Assembly: GCA_019113125.1 (NCBI GenBank)
Contig: DXIA01000159.1
Location: 1 to 5,535, forward strand
DNA: 5,535 nucleotides
Reading direction: 5' to 3'
Source of the DNA: Candidatus Pygmaiobacter gallistercoris
GTDB taxonomy: Bacteria; Bacillota; Clostridia; Oscillospirales; Ruminococcaceae
The first letter of the stretch is position 1, and every line of letters starts with the position of its first letter. The notes under the pieces were generated by a model. It did not search any database. It was given only the letters and a program-made list of their open reading frames with translations, and was not told the origin of the DNA. Made by a program: the position numbers and the translations under genes. Shown in pieces: positions 5,402-5,535 of this stretch.

Positions 5402-5535
5402 TCAAACTGGAGACAAAAAAAGACGGGATCAAGGTGTGGCAGAATAAGAAAACGCAACTTCCCTGCGGGAAGTGAAACTTTCCTTTGGAAAGTTACGTTC
5501 TGCCGTAGAATTTTGGCATAGAAAGCACTCAGAGC
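5402..5535. other. Intergenic region after livF without a recognised gene
   Basis: No reading frame with a plausible start and ribosome binding site is visible on either strand. Apart from the branched structure at 5438-5504, it contains A7 at 5415-5421 and a weak TGCC/GGCA inverted repeat (5501-5504 with 5515-5518) around a short T-run. No standard GC-stem-plus-T-tract terminator is seen on the + strand. The region continues past the window edge. Confidence 0.6.
5438..5504. repeat. Compact branched structure with two tandem related hairpins downstream of livF
   Basis: Two adjacent 20-base units (5454-5473 and 5474-5493) match at 15 of 20 positions, and each forms its own hairpin. The first is ACTTCCC-TGC-GGGAAGT (5457-5473); the second is AACTTTCC-TTT-GGAAAGTT (5476-5494). 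The difference inside the stems is compensatory: C5461-G5469 in one is T5481-A5489 in the other. Both are enclosed by a further inverted repeat, GGCAGAA (5438-5444) with TTCTGCC (5498-5504); AACG (5451-5454) with CGTT (5496-5499) gives an alternative inner closing stem. It could be a short palindromic intergenic repeat, a small structured RNA, a 3'-end stabiliser of the liv mRNA, or a terminator for a gene on the other strand. The element class was not recognised. Confidence 0.6.

Noticed and set aside
5454..5493. CRISPR-like repeats after livF
   Set aside because: The two 20-base units are directly adjacent with no spacer, only 75 percent identical, and individually palindromic.

Overview
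The window reads as chromosomal DNA of a high-GC, Gram-positive anaerobe, most likely a gut Clostridia of the Oscillospirales type. This is an inference from four things: coding regions with strongly GC-rich third positions beside an AT-rich control region, strong AGGAGG-type ribosome binding sites, a lipoprotein-type binding protein with an L-V-A-C lipobox and a Ser/Gly/Ala linker, and occasional GTG starts. All genes lie on the + strand.

Layout: (1) positions 2-307 hold the C-terminal end of a DUF554 (YqgA/YdfK-type) membrane protein, closed by a textbook intrinsic terminator. (2) About 240 bases with no gene follow. They hold an AT-rich tract, a probable sigma-A-type promoter (-10 TATAAT at 500-505) and a leader hairpin. 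(3) Positions 594-5401 are a complete branched-chain-amino-acid type ABC importer in the classical order livJ-livH-livM-livG-livF: lipoprotein binding protein, two permeases, two ATPases. (4) The last 134 bases hold a compact multi-hairpin structure and no gene.

The five liv genes make one machine. LivJ, tethered outside the cell membrane, captures the ligand. LivH and LivM form the channel. LivG and LivF form the ATPase pair. From livH to livF the genes are packed tightly (13-base gap, 3-base gap, 7-base overlap), so they are almost certainly co-transcribed. livJ is separated from livH by 143 bases holding two hairpins. The first is followed by a T-rich stretch and looks like a leaky terminator that would let the cell make much more binding protein than membrane complex.

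No undescribed protein system is visible; the protein content is orthodox. The least explained parts are non-coding: the tandem, compensatory hairpins downstream of livF (5438-5504), the terminator-like leader hairpin before livJ, and the structured livJ-livH spacer with possible occlusion of the livH ribosome binding site.
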